Translations under genes and position numbers: made by a program
Notes under the pieces: model-generated
Databases searched by the model: none
Told to the model about the DNA's origin: nothing
Seen by the model: only the letters and a program-made list of their open reading frames with translations
In this document: positions 23,274 through 34,568 of the stretch, in pieces
How the letters are laid out: each line of letters begins with the position of its first letter
How positions within the stretch are numbered: position 1 is the first letter of the stretch
Source: Juglans regia
Lineage: Eukaryota > Streptophyta > Magnoliopsida > Fagales > Juglandaceae
DNA length: 64,000 nt
Direction: 5' to 3'
Assembly: GCF_001411555.2 (NCBI RefSeq)
Contig: NC_049911.1
Span: 7,262,209 to 7,326,208, forward strand

Positions 23274-23943
23274 CTAACAAGTTTTTGTTGCTCTTCTTGT
23301 ATAACGAGAGAAAGCTTTGTTAATAGATGGCAAGGGATCCATCATCAAAATCTGATCCCTTACACTATCAAAAACATATGTAAGTCTCATCAGAAATGTC
23401 ATCACATAATTTTGATGATGATAAGCAGCAAAAGTCTTGGAAGAATTACATGTGCAACCTCTACAAAGACAGACATGTAAAGGTTGATAATTCAAGAGTT
23501 CATCCCAAAGTACCTTTAAAGCTATAAAATAGGTGCTAACATCATTTTGTTCTTGACGTAGGGCAGAGATTTCAATTTGCAATTCAAAGGTTGGAGGTCC
23601 ATTCTCTTGTGAAAATCTCTCCTTCAACTCCAACCACATTGCATGAGAAGAATCAACATAGATGACACTTTGAGCAATCTTTGGTGACAAAGAATTGAGA
23701 ACCCAAGAAAGAACAATTGTGTCGCATGCATTTACTCCATGGAGAAACAGAGAATCATCCATATCTGGAACTAGAATGGATCCATCAATAAATCCTAATT
23801 TATTGCATGCCTTCAAGGAAAGAAACATGGATCGCGACCAGGAATGGTAATTACTATTACTCAACTTCTCACTAACCAAAAGAACATCAAGATGATCAAC
23901 ATTAGTGAGAAAGTAAGGGCTACGTGGAATAGATTCGACATTA
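23274..23943 (-). pseudogene. Copia gag (capsid-like) region
   Basis: Open on the minus strand from about 23943. It contains SNSNYHSWSRSMFLSL and KLGFIDGSI, motifs of plant Copia Gag (Retrotran_gag-type). The frame breaks near 23274. The Gag zinc knuckle CSHCGIVGHTIDKC (C-x2-C-x4-H-x4-C) lies in another frame at about 23123-23164, so a frameshift separates capsid and nucleocapsid parts. No convincing ATG remains upstream. Confidence 0.85.
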
Positions 23944-24032
23944 TCAGCGGAAGAATTGGGAGGAATGTGGGCAGCCGTGATCGACGGGAAATCAAAGAGA
24001 AAACCTGATTTCTTTTATTTCTCCTGATACCA

Positions 24033-24221
24033 TATCAAGAACTACAATTTTCAGAGAGAATTATTCTTTCGTATATTGATATTCTGTTTACAGAAACATA
24101 CAAAGTTGCCTTATGTACAAAAACTAAACTCCATTCTCATTGGCTAAATACATTAGTAGAAAGATAACTAAACTTTCTATATGTACACGTGTAAAACATA
24201 AAGAAAGCCTAAGTCTTAATA
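24033..24221 (-). repeat. 5' LTR of the Copia element
   Basis: 189-bp direct repeat of 19480-19671. On the minus strand it starts TATTAAG and ends CTTGATA, a 7-bp imperfect inverted repeat with TA...TA ends instead of TG...CA. The inner edge is fixed by the abutting primer-binding site, the outer edge by the TAACT target duplication. Confidence 0.92.
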
Positions 24222-24356
24222 TAACTATTCACCATGTTGAGAATGAGACTAGATGTAGCTCGTTGAATATTAGTTCAAATGAATTGGACTTAAGATTGAG
24301 TCTCAAAAAGGGAGACCTAAAGATTATATTTAGAAGTCATGAAGATATGAGGCAAG

Positions 24357-24930
24357 TCGGGGTGACAATTTGTGTTTGTGGGTTGTGTCAAGTCATAGAC
24401 ATTCAACTATATAGGTCAACTCAAATACGATCTATTTAAATAACGGGTTGTGTTGTATCACTTGTATTCCCATTTAATAATTAATTAGAAAGGTCAACAT
24501 GACTCATTTCAACTCGTTTCATGTAAATATGTTGAAATAACTTTCATAACCCATTTGACCTGATTAAGATAATTTTATATGAAAGTTAGAATTTATATTT
24601 ATTAGTAGCCACAATATCTTAAAAAGAAATATGTACTAAACAAAAAATATCAATATTTTTTAGATTTTAAGTTATAATTAAACCAATATTACAAATCTAA
24701 CAATAACAAATATGATCATAGGTTCAGAATTACAATTTTAACAATAAAAACATAAGTGTATTAAAAAATACTAATATTACAACTCAACAATAATAAAATT
24801 ATAATTTTGAAATAAAATTTAAATGGATTATTGCGGGTTAAGCGGGTTGACCCGTTTATTAATCATGTCTTAACGAATCAATCCGTGTTTGTGTTGGGTT
24901 CACGAGTCGTGTTAGATATTGACACCCCTA
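24357..24930 (+). mobile_element. hAT-like non-autonomous element, older copy
   Basis: Ends TCGGGGTGACAATT and TATTGACACCCCTA form an imperfect inverted repeat. The interior (CGGGTTGTGTTGTATCAC, GGGTTGACCCGTTTATTAAT) matches the reverse complement of the element at 30273-31002. No clear 8-bp duplication remains. It starts about 130 bp right of the Copia element. Confidence 0.6.
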
Positions 24931-25790
24931 AACGTAGGGTATATAGCTATTAAAGGAATAAAAGAGCTTAAACAACAATAATAACTTGAATAGGAGAGAA
25001 AATCCTAGGAAAATAGTCAGCCCTAAGAGTTCGTGATATATTACTCAATGTTCAATCAAGCAATTGAGTACATGCAACTAGAGAGTTCTCTAATTGTTTG
25101 GTAGATCGGAAAGGCAAATTAATATAAGAACTAGTTGTTAAAGAGTTTTCTAGATCTTCGATGGAGCAAAATTTTTGAATTTTATTATTTCCATATTTTA
25201 TCAGTAGAATAATATTATTAGAATATAATTTTAAATAAATTAGGTTTTATCTAGAGTTTGATTAGGATCAATGTTAAAGTTTTATTTATATTGAATTATA
25301 TATTTGTAAACCTATAAAAAGGCAAAGAGTTCTGCTGCATACTGTCACTTTTGTGTACTCTTTGCGCACAATCTACTAATGTAATTGGCCAAATTAATTA
25401 TTTTATATTAAAAAAAAGTGACGCAACCAATCACATAAGTGAAGTACACAAAAAATAAACAAAAGTGACTGCACATAGAGCTTTTGAAAGGGAAATATGT
25501 GATCATGAAATCAGAAGAAGCTCTCATGCATGTACATGCATGGGGATATTCAATCAAGCGCATGCGCGATGGTATTGAATTTATATGATCCAAGTGTACG
25601 TACGTACCACATAACTAAGTGTAATCTTAAGTAACCATATTGTATAAAAGCGATTGAATACCCTAGCTTTATCCCTTTGTAAGCAGCTGGATGATTTCCA
25701 ATTTCCGAAGGTGAGTTAATTAAATATCATGCACTCGATCCATCGAGTAAATTTATATGTACATGAATAGCACTGTTTAACATATATGAA
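24931..25790. other. Intergenic, no gene
   Basis: AT-rich sequence between the hAT-like element and the MITE upstream of the bHLH gene; no coding motif. Confidence 0.35.
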
Positions 25791-26018
25791 GTGAATTTTA
25801 CTACTCATCATCTCTACACACCACAAAGTATCACAATGTTTTTATTATTATTGTTTTTTTAGAAGTTTTTTAAAAAAAAATTTGGTTTTATTCTTCTTAA
25901 ACTTATTGAATTCTTCTATTCATTATCCATATACCATACATTTGGATAAGAAGAAAATTAAAAAAATTAAAAAAAAATGTGGTGTATGGTATATGGGATG
26001 ATGAATAGAATTTTTCAC
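25791..26018. mobile_element. Palindromic MITE upstream of the bHLH gene
   Basis: About 228 bp. Left end GTGAATTTTACTACTCATCA, right end TGATGAATAGAATTTTTCAC, inverted repeats with few mismatches. Inner arms CACACCACAAAG and TGTGGTGTATGG also pair. Lies 530 bp before the bHLH start codon. Confidence 0.6.
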
Positions 26019-26299
26019 ATGTAATTAATTATTAATAAGTAGGACGGTCTCGATCCGCGGTGTGCAGGGAGAATAAATATTCGATCCCCGTAATCTTTTT
26101 TCTTTCCAATTGTTTGAGCCTCTAAACCAAATAAATGCATGCATGATCTTATACGCCACGATTAGTAAAATCTTCTTCTAACTCTTTTAAGGCAGAGTGC
26201 GCAAAACCCATTATCGAATATAATACACAAGATATAGGGTTTCTAGAGCTACTTAAGCAACCGCATAAAGTTTCCTATACATAAGAAGAGAATCAATAG

Positions 26300-26544
26300 T
26301 CGAGCGAGAGAGAGAGAGAGAGAGAGCGAGGCAATTTATCTTTCATGTTCTCGATCCTACCTTCGGAAAGGCAACTTGACGCTTGGACTTAGAAGAGTAA
26401 AGAGAGAACAAAGTGAGAAGGCTAAAGGTGAAGGCTAGCCTGGGTTTGTCTGAACTATTTCTTTGAATAGAGTGAAAGATTCCTAGCGCCAGCAAATTCC
26501 ATTTACCTATCTCGGGATTTTCAAGTTCTTAAATACAAAACCTA
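26300..26544 (+). promoter_or_regulatory. Leader region of the bHLH gene with GA microsatellite
   Basis: A (GA)n run at about 26304-26326 lies 220 bp before the ATG, a common arrangement in plant 5' leaders and core promoters. No clear TATA box was identified. The ATG at 26545 is chosen because it opens the frame MESANFPHLHQL that splices in frame to the conserved exons. Confidence 0.35.
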
Positions 26545-28891
26545 ATGGAGTCTGCAAATTTTCCTCATCTTCATCAGCTCCAAGAACAGTTTGCCGAGTA
26601 TTTTACTTCAGCAAATCAATCCGGATATAAAGCTTCAATCACCCATGACTGGAACCCAAGCATAGTTTTGTAAGTATCTCTATTTATATAACTTGGAGTA
26701 CGTAGTTTATCTTCTACTAAACTAATTAAATCCATGCAATATAAGTAAGAGTAACTTAACTTTATATTATATATACACATGAGTCTGAGGATTCAAGCTA
26801 GCGGTCTTGTTTTCTGATGTATTCATGAGCATATCTATGAAGTATACATGATGTATCTTAGCTAAGAGTACCGATATTAGTAGCCGATCAAAAATAGGGA
26901 TCGGTAGATCGAAGGAAGATAAGCAATATTATCACTGTAGATCAGTTTATATAATTTTTCTTCCGGAGACCAGAAACATTGAGAGTACCTTTTCTTTTGA
27001 GCAAAAGATCAAATTATTACTTCTCAATCAAGCTAGTTTTATGCTAGAATATCGATCCCAGGGTTTATATGAATCAAATTAAGACCATTTTCAAAATTTA
27101 ATTCACTGGTTTATTCGTATAGCTAGCGGAGATACTTGATTAGAATAGTGTTAGTTTCCTAGGGTTTATGAGTCTCGCGCGCTGACATGGCTTGATTGTT
27201 GAACCTGGCCATTGCTGAGTTAGGTGAGAGATTATTCATGGGGACTTTGCATGGTGACATAATATATATAGGTGTGCTGGAGCTAGCTCATTGTTTTTGG
27301 CTCTCTGTTTGGTGTGTGCCACGGCAAGAGATTTTTCTCTTTGCCATGCATGGATGTTCAGGGAGATCAGTTAGCTTTGGGTGTATTTGTTTTCCAGGAT
27401 TTTTGATAGTTTGTAATACTAATTTGTAGTCTCCCTGGCCTAGGTCCACTGTAAATGCAGTAGGTCTAAGGCAGGTAAATCTTTAAGATCTCTTTCATGT
27501 TTGTTTTGCTCTCTATTTCGCCTATTTGATTAGTTGAATAACGATATTTCTCTCATGTACTTCGTTATATGACTGTAATGATCATTGCAGAAATGATAGT
27601 AACTACAATAGCTATCTGAGTGAGAGCGTCCCTAATTCAAGAGATTTATGGCCAAAGTACTCGGTCGATGAGCCTATTCTTAGATCTTCGGTGAGTCAAG
27701 ACTTGAGTTTTTGCGATGCAAAAACTACCCAACAATCAGCAAACGAAGAACTGCACCTTGCAAAATTCAAAGAAGAGATGCGACCTGCAGCAGGCACTTT
27801 CACTAAATTGAGCGAAATTGTATGCGACCTCTCTAATGCAGAAGCATCACATCTGCTAACCCCAAAACATGAACAGCAGTGTTCTTCTGATTTATTTGAG
27901 AATATCTGCCTCGGCAACTTCTCCGCTGGTGCTCATATTTCTGGACAACAGCCTAATTCGGCTCGAGATTTGTACTCCAATAGACAGAACTCTGAAAGTT
28001 TTGGAGGTGTAGCTGGATCCAACAGATCATATAATTTCAGTCATGTTTTCCCATCCTTTCCACCCTCGTATTTTTCTTCTTCATTAGCTTCAAATTCTCT
28101 AGGCTTGAACTTGCAAACATTGGATCTCTTGACGTCCACCAATACTGGTGGGAATTTTAGCCAGCCTTCACACGATATTTTAGGTGTTCGTAAAGGAAGT
28201 GTATCTCTAAGCCAGGATCACATGCATGAACTGGATGATAGTCCATCAAACAGCTCTAACAAGGTGGGTATCTTCTTCTTCTTCTTCTTCTTCTTCTTCT
28301 TCTTCTTCTTCTCCTCGTGGGTTTAGAGTTTTAGATCGAAGGAAAAGAAACTCATGAACTTATTGCAAAGCATTTCGATTTTCTCCTTCAGTTTTACCTA
28401 TATATCATGTTTTCGATCCACTGAATAATTATTTACATGTGCAGATAACTTTTGCTTAATACATGTACTAATAATTAGTATATTGATCTCTTTTCATGTC
28501 TCTTATTTCTAGACTAAAAGCATATTAATAATAATTCTCATAATTTCCACGATCCATATTATAAACTTTACTCCCTTGAATTATAAAAGACGACAGCTTT
28601 CATGAATGAAGTTACAAGAGCAAAAAGACCTAGCCGTTCTTCTGATCAGCCAAAAGAGTCTCATGCAGAAGCTAAGAAGTCGCGATCTGTGTCACGATGC
28701 TCATGTCCACCACTGAAGGTGATTTAATTATTTCTTTTTTTCTAACTAAGATACCAATATCAAGTCAAAGTTAACTCCACTTTATATATAAAAAGTGAGC
28801 AGCGGAATTGGTTTTAAATTATTAGGTACGAAAGGAGAAACTAGGAGACAGGATTGCAGCTCTTCAAAAGCTGGTGGCACCTTTTGGCAAG

Positions 28892-28935
<44 letters not shown>

Positions 28936-29878
28936 TCTAAGCCATTCATTCTTCATCAGAACCCACTAATATAAATGTGCGTGTATTATAATATCTTTGA
29001 GGCCATGCTTCGATGTACTTTATTTTAATATACTTGATCATGTATGGAGATGACAGACAGACACAGCCTCAGTATTAACAGAAGCAATTGGATACATACA
29101 GTTCCTTCATGATCGAGTGCAGGTGATTGATTACTTTCTTCACCTTAATTTCCGACCTTTGATTATATCCTCTTAATTAATGCATCATATATAATGAAGT
29201 AGTAATGCCCGGATCGAATTAAGCTGCAAGCTGATCTAGCAATCGGGTTGGAAAGGTTTTAGCTAGCTAGGGTTTGAGTACGTACGTTGTACGTACACTA
29301 GCTAGTGGAATATTATAGGATCCATAAATTAAAAAGCTAGGTCTCTAGTACTCTAGGATAAAGCTCCAAAGCTATATATGTTACCGTTGTTTTAAGGTAA
29401 GTCATGCATGAGATCACTACATAAAATAAAACAACGCACTAGCTAGCTCTAGCTAGTGAACTAAATTAATAAAGGATATGCATGCTGATCTTGATCCCAC
29501 TACTAGAACAAGTACTCAAAATGGTTTTGACTATCCCTGCAGAACTTGAGCATGCCTTATATGAGGTCTTCCCGCAGCAAGCCCATAATTAGATCAGCCA
29601 TGCAACCGGTATGATATATATATATATTTATATATATATACACACATATATATATAGATTCTCAGATATATAGAATACAATATTATTTCCAGAAAATAAT
29701 CTCACAGCTTCTTACAAATTAATCTGTGTTTTTTTAAAAAAAATAATGGCAGGGTTTGAGCAAGGAGGGATATGGAACTGATCATGATCAAGCGAAGCCA
29801 GACCTTAGAAGTAGAGGGCTGTGCCTTCTGCCAAAATCCTGTGCATCATATATAACTGGTTTTGATGATTATCACTAA
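26545..29878 (+). CDS. bHLH110: bHLH transcription factor, bHLH110-like (7 exons)
   Basis: Nuclear DNA-binding regulator of the plant bHLH family. Exons: 26545-26669, 27591-28263, 28590-28718, 28826-28891, 29057-29122, 29543-29608, 29753-29878. All introns are GT-AG, and the frame joins to 416 aa. Residues 1-309 are low-complexity, Ser/Asn-rich. The HLH domain starts at VRKEKLGDRIAALQKL (310) and continues through APFGKTDTASVLTEAIGYI and FLHDRVQ to about 356. The tail contains LSMPYMRSSR and DLRSRGLCLLPKSC, hallmarks of Arabidopsis bHLH110 and close relatives. The basic region lacks the H-E-R triad of E-box-binding bHLHs, as is usual in this subgroup. The three 66-nt (22-codon) exons 4-6 match the conserved exon pattern of this subgroup. 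The acceptor of exon 3 (ATAAAAG) is weak; the alternative CGACAG shifts the frame into a stop. A GA microsatellite lies in the leader and a CTT tract starts just inside intron 2. Confidence 0.88.
28270..28312. repeat. (CTT)n microsatellite at the intron 2 donor of the bHLH gene
   Basis: About 14 CTT/TTC units starting six bases inside intron 2 (donor GT at 28264-28265). If read through, it would encode a poly-Phe run and stop at 28324-28326, so it is intronic. Confidence 0.9.
28897..28930. repeat. (AT)n microsatellite in bHLH intron 4
   Basis: About 34 bp starting six bases after the exon 4 end. Confidence 0.88.
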
Positions 29879-30264
29879 GGGCTTAATTGATCACCATGGC
29901 CACTAATAAAGGAGACACTACTTTGAAGGCCAATAATATTTAAGAAGATTAATAATGCTGAAATTATCATGATAATTATATAACCCCAGAATGCACCTGC
30001 GCCCACTGGCTGGCTGTCTTATGCACTTAATTTATGCTCGTCCTTTTTCTTTCTTTTCTTTTTAATTTTTTTTTTTAATTTTCGTGGGCTACTCCTTGCA
30101 CACTGTATTTCAATCTTTCTATATATGAAATTGTTCATGTTTAGTGGAAGAAGATTGGTCGTTCTTGAAGAATATATATGTTCCCTTTTAACTTGCGTTA
30201 AAGTATCACATCTTCCAAAAACCTTAACAGTACTTGATATGTTGAATTAAATTAATTAATCCTT
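29879..30264 (+). other. 3' UTR/flank of bHLH gene, no gene
   Basis: AT-rich stretch after the TAA at 29876-29878, up to the hAT-like element. A T-rich tract (about 30044-30080) and AT runs are present. The poly(A) site was not determined. Confidence 0.4.
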
Positions 30265-30272
30265 ATTGTAAT

Positions 30273-31002
30273 TAGAGGCAACAATATGTGATATGACCAT
30301 TAAACCCAACACGAACACAATAAGAAATTAGTGAATTTGGATTTGCTATAAATAAGTTCAAATCATAATATGTTGATCCATTAAGACACTATTAATAAAC
30401 GAATAAAAAATGAGTCAATCCATTTAACCCAAAATTAACCTACAATAACCCGTTTAAATTTTATTTCAAATTAAAATTTTATTATTGTTGGATTGTAATA
30501 TATTGGTATTTCTCAAATTAGATATGTTTATGTTATTATTGTTGGAATTGTAATTTTGGACATATGCTTGTATTTGTTATTGTTGGATTTATAATATTGT
30601 TTATATTATAAATGAAAATATGAAAAATATGAATATTTTTTGTTAGTAGGTATGTTATTTTAGATATTATGGTTACTCATAAATATATATATATATATTT
30701 TATATTTTATGTAAAATTATGTTAATTATGTCAAATAGATTATACGAGTTAGTTCAAGTACCTATTTACTTGAAACAAGTTGAAATGAATTCTGTCATGT
30801 TGACTTATTTCTAATTAATTATTAAACGGGTCAAAACGGGTGATACGACATGACACGACTCATTATTTAAATGGATCGTGTTAGGGTTTGAAGTTTTGAC
30901 CCGTTTAGCTTACTAAGTCGTGTTCGGATTAATCCATATAGTCGAATGTTTATGACTTGATACGACACAAACATGACCTACGAATACTTATTGCCATCCC
31001 TA
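30273..31002 (-). mobile_element. hAT-like non-autonomous element
   Basis: 730 bp, begins TAGAGGCAACAATA and ends TATTGCCATCCCTA (imperfect inverted repeat). Flanks ATTGTAAT (30265-30272) and ATTATAAT (31003-31010) are an 8-bp target duplication with one mismatch. The interior (AACGGGTCAAAACGGGTGAT, GACACGACTC) is an inverted relative of 24357-24930. Confidence 0.75.
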
Positions 31003-31307
31003 ATTATAATATGGTATTATGAGATCTTTCATTGGTTCTTTGATCCTTACATTAATGGAGCATGAACATCAATTAATGATGGAGAAATTAAAGAAATTGT
31101 TGAGGGTGGTTCAGATCAAGGCTAAAAAAATAAAAATTGGATAAGTACCGATTAATTGAATTGGGAGATTCAATTTGTTGGATCAAACTATTCTTGAAAA
31201 AAATTAATATAATATTTTAAAGTTGATAAAAAAAAGTATAAAATGAACAATATGCGTTTAAAATCAATTTTTTGTGACTACCTTCATTAATAAGAAAATC
31301 ATCATGT

Positions 31308-34300
31308 TAGGAGAAAGCTAAATGAAGCCCGAAATCAGCTTGAGAAAATGCAATTTCTTGACTCGAGTAGTCCAAATCCTAGTGGTCTGAGTCATGCTAG
31401 AAGGGAAGTTCAGTTGTGGCTTAAGAGAAAAGAGGTAATGTGGCGACAAAGATCTCGGGTCTAGTGGTTAAAAGAAGGGAATCAAAACACACTATTTTTT
31501 CATTCAAAGGCATCCTTCAGGAAGAAAAGAAATTTCATAAGGGGTCTTAAGGATGAGAGGGGAACATGGCATGAGGGTATGCAGCTTGATGAGCTGGTTG
31601 TTGATTTTTTCAAGAGCCTTTTTAATACCTTGGCACAGGGGGATCAAGAGGTTGTGTTGAGTCTTGTTGAAAGAAAGGTATCTGACGAAATGAATGTTGA
31701 GCTCACTAAGCCCTTTGTAGTGGATGAAGTAAAGCAAATTTTGAATCAAATGCACCCTACCAAGGCACCAGGACCTGATGGCATGTCTACTGTGTTTTTC
31801 CAGTTATACTGGCACATCGTGGGAGAATCCATTACAACTGCAGTGCTGGATACTCTTAATACTGGTAAGCTGCCCTCTCAACTCAATCATACACTTATAA
31901 GTTTGATTCCAAAGAAGAAAATTTGTGATCTTGTTTCTAATTATCGCCCAATAAGTTTGTGCAATGTGATTTATAAGCTTGTTTCAAAGGTTATTGAATA
32001 GAATGAAGGGTTTTTTTACCTACTATCATATCTGAATCTCAATGTGCATTTGTGGGGGGACGTTTGATTAGTGACAATGTATTGACATCTTATGAATTAG
32101 TGAATTACCTGAGGAATAAAAGGTGTGGTAAGAAAGGGTAGATGTCTCTTAAATTAGACATGAGTAAGGCGTACGATAGAGTTGAATGATGCTTTTTAGA
32201 AAAAATCATGCTCAAATTGGGATTTGTAACTAGATTTGTTCATCTTATTATGGAATGTGTTAAAACTGTCACTTTTTTAGTTTTAATTAATGGGAATGCT
32301 CATGGCCCCATTTTGCCTACAAGGGGCATTAGGCAAGGGGATCTGCTTTCTCCTTACCTTTTTTTTCTTTTGCACTGAAGGTTTAATTGCCTTACTGAGG
32401 GATGTTGAGGTTAATAGAAATTTGATAGGAATAAGAGTTTGTAGAGGGGCTCCAATGGTTACACACCTCTCTATTTGATGATGATAGCTTAATTTTCTAT
32501 CATGTTGATGTTGATACAACCGGATTCATTCAAGGTTTGTTAAACAAATATGAAGTGGCTTTTGGGTAAAAGGTTAACAAAGGAAAAACAACCATGGTTT
32601 TTTTTTAAAAATGTGAATGCTATTAAACAAAGAGAATTGTTGCATTTATGGGGTGTTAATAATTTTCAATAGTATGATAGATATTTGGGGTTGCCAAATT
32701 TTGTTGGGAGATCTAAAGCCCATGCATTTGAAGGTATTAATACGAGGGAGTGGACCAATTTGCAGAGTTGGAAAGAAAAACTACTTTCTCAAGGGGGTAG
32801 AGAAGTTCTTATAAAAGTAGTGGCCTTATCCATACCCACCTACTCTATGAGTTGTTTTAAATTACCCTTGACTTTGTGCAGGGAACTTGAGATGATGATG
32901 GCGAGGTTTTGGTGGGGGAAACTGAGTAATGAGAGGAAAATCCATTGGTTAAGTTAGAAGAAATTATGTGTCTCAAAGTTTAGAGGTGGGATGGGGTTTC
33001 TGAATTTACACATGTTTAATATGTCTTTATTGGCTAAGCAAGGATGAAGGTTGTTACAAAATGAAAATTCACTGATGAAAAGAATTTTCAAGGCCAAATA
33101 TTGCCCTAATTGTACATTTTTCCAAGTTCTTTAGACCCTAATCCATCCTATGCTTGGAGGGGCATTTTTTTGGCAAGGAGATGGCTTTTGGAAGGATGTA
33201 GATGGCGAGTTGGTAATGGATAAACATTGAAGATTTGGAAGGACCCTTGGTTACCTGGGCCTAGACTCTTACAATTTTTTTTAGATGGCAGAAACGGAGA
33301 AGTTGTTGATGAAGAACAGATAGTGGACAGGTTGATTGATGCTACTACTAAAACATGGAATGCACAGTTGGTTAGAGCTCTCTTTAATCCAAATACAACA
33401 GTGGAGATCCTTAAGATTCGATTGTTACCAAATCAGGTTTTGGATAGATGGATTTGGGATAAGGAAGCAAATGGCAAATATTCTGTCAAGAGTGCTTATA
33501 AGCTAATTCAGAACACAGTGGACAAATGTGATGTGGAAACTTCTTTGCAGATGCAAGATAGAACTCTTTGGAGGAGGATATGACACATGAAAGTTCCAAG
33601 GAAGATTAAGAATTTTGCATGGAAGGCTTGCAAGGATATATTGCCAACTCTCACTAATCTTATAAGGAAAAAGATTGTTGTAGAGACTCAATGTGGTTTC
33701 TGCCATGTCCATGAGGAAGACATTAGCCATGCTATGCTCACTTGTTCTTCTAACTATAGTTTGTTGCAGATATTTCTTCCAATGCTACAAAATTTCCATT
33801 CCTCTTTGAATTTTATTGATATTGTGAGAATGGTTATGCTGCAAGAAAGTGAAGCTGAGTTAACTATGTTTGTTATTTTGTGTTAGAGTTTATGGTACAG
33901 ACGGAATTAGTTGTAGATGGAACATAATTTGATACAACCTGCTCAAGCAGCTGAACATGCTTTATCACTTTGCAAAGCTTTCAATGATGTGCAAACAACA
34001 GCAGCAAGAGATTTATATAAGTTTTTTAAATGGCAAGCTCCACCATATGGGTATCTCAAAGTTAATGTAGATGGTGCAGTTTTTGCTGATTTGAGGAAAG
34101 CTAGAGTTGGGATAGTCCTACGGGATATGAGTGGAGGGATTGTGATGGCTGCAAGCAAGAATGAAGAGGAAGTGGATGAGGCATCCACTATTGAATCCAT
34201 GGTTGTGTTGAGAGGACTTCAACTATGTCTCCCACTTGGTATACCGAAGTTAATCATTGAATGTGATTGTCTAAATGTGGTTCAGGAGCTGCAGTCAATA

Positions 34301-34555
34301 GAGGAGTCATTTACTATTGTAGGTAACTTGATCAATGAAGCTAAGAATTTAATGAGGCGTTTTTAGGAAGTTCGAGTTCAACATGTTAACAGGATAGGGA
34401 ATGGGGTAGCTCATTCTCTAGCCAGATATGCATGGAATGTTGTTGATATTAATGTCTGGTGGGAGCAGATCCCTTCTTTTGTTAGTCATGCACTATGGTT
34501 TGATACTAATTGATGTATTGTTGCTATTTGAATGAAGTTATGTTTATAAAAAACA
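31308..34555 (+). mobile_element. LINE (L1-type), 5'-truncated
   Basis: 3.25-kb non-LTR retrotransposon flanked by the 13-bp target duplication AAAATCATCATGT (31295-31307 and 34556-34568). The 3' end is A-rich (TTTATAAAAAACAAAA). The 5' end begins in the linker between endonuclease and RT, so ORF1 and the endonuclease are missing, as expected from incomplete reverse transcription. Stops and shifts are frequent. Confidence 0.93.
31570..34510 (+). pseudogene. LINE ORF2 remnant: RT, zf-RVT, RNase H
   Basis: Linker motif SRV*WLKEGNQNTLFFH (about 31450-31500), RT from MHPTKAPGPDGMSTVFFQ (31750-31805) through LISLIPKKK, NYRPISLCNVIYKL, LDMSKAYDRVE (about 32155-32187), RQGD (about 32332) and a FADD box changed to FDDD (about 32476). 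Then the zinc-binding region PRKIKNFAWKACKDILPT (33596-33650) with CGFCHVHEEDISHAMLTC, and a plant RNase H domain with VNVDGAV, AxTIESM, IIECDCLN and GVAHSLAR to 34512. Frame changes and stops (32002, about 32190, about 32960, 33583, 33884, 34366) make it non-functional. Confidence 0.9.
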
Positions 34556-34568
34556 AAAATCATCATGT

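Larger units (their letters stand above)
19480..24221 (-). mobile_element. Ty1/Copia LTR retrotransposon, complete but inactive
   Basis: 4.74-kb element in minus orientation with LTRs at both ends, flanked by the 5-bp target duplication TAACT (19475-19479 and 24222-24226). The primer-binding site TGGTATCAGGAG (minus; 24021-24032), resembling the initiator tRNA-Met complement, touches the 5' LTR with no spacer. A purine tract TTGAGAGAGAG (minus; about 19674-19684) precedes the 3' LTR. The domain order gag, zinc knuckle, protease, integrase, RT, RNase H is that of Copia. Several stops and frameshifts break gag-pol, and the LTRs differ at about a dozen positions, so it is neither recent nor active. 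The clade was not assigned. Confidence 0.95.

Noticed and set aside
26041..26100. Possible tRNA (TTCGATCCCC motif)
   Set aside because: B-box-like string only; no A box at the right distance and no cloverleaf by eye.
27196..27429. 77-codon frame between bHLH exons 1 and 2
   Set aside because: Lies in intron 1, no motif, and would not fit the reading frame of the gene.
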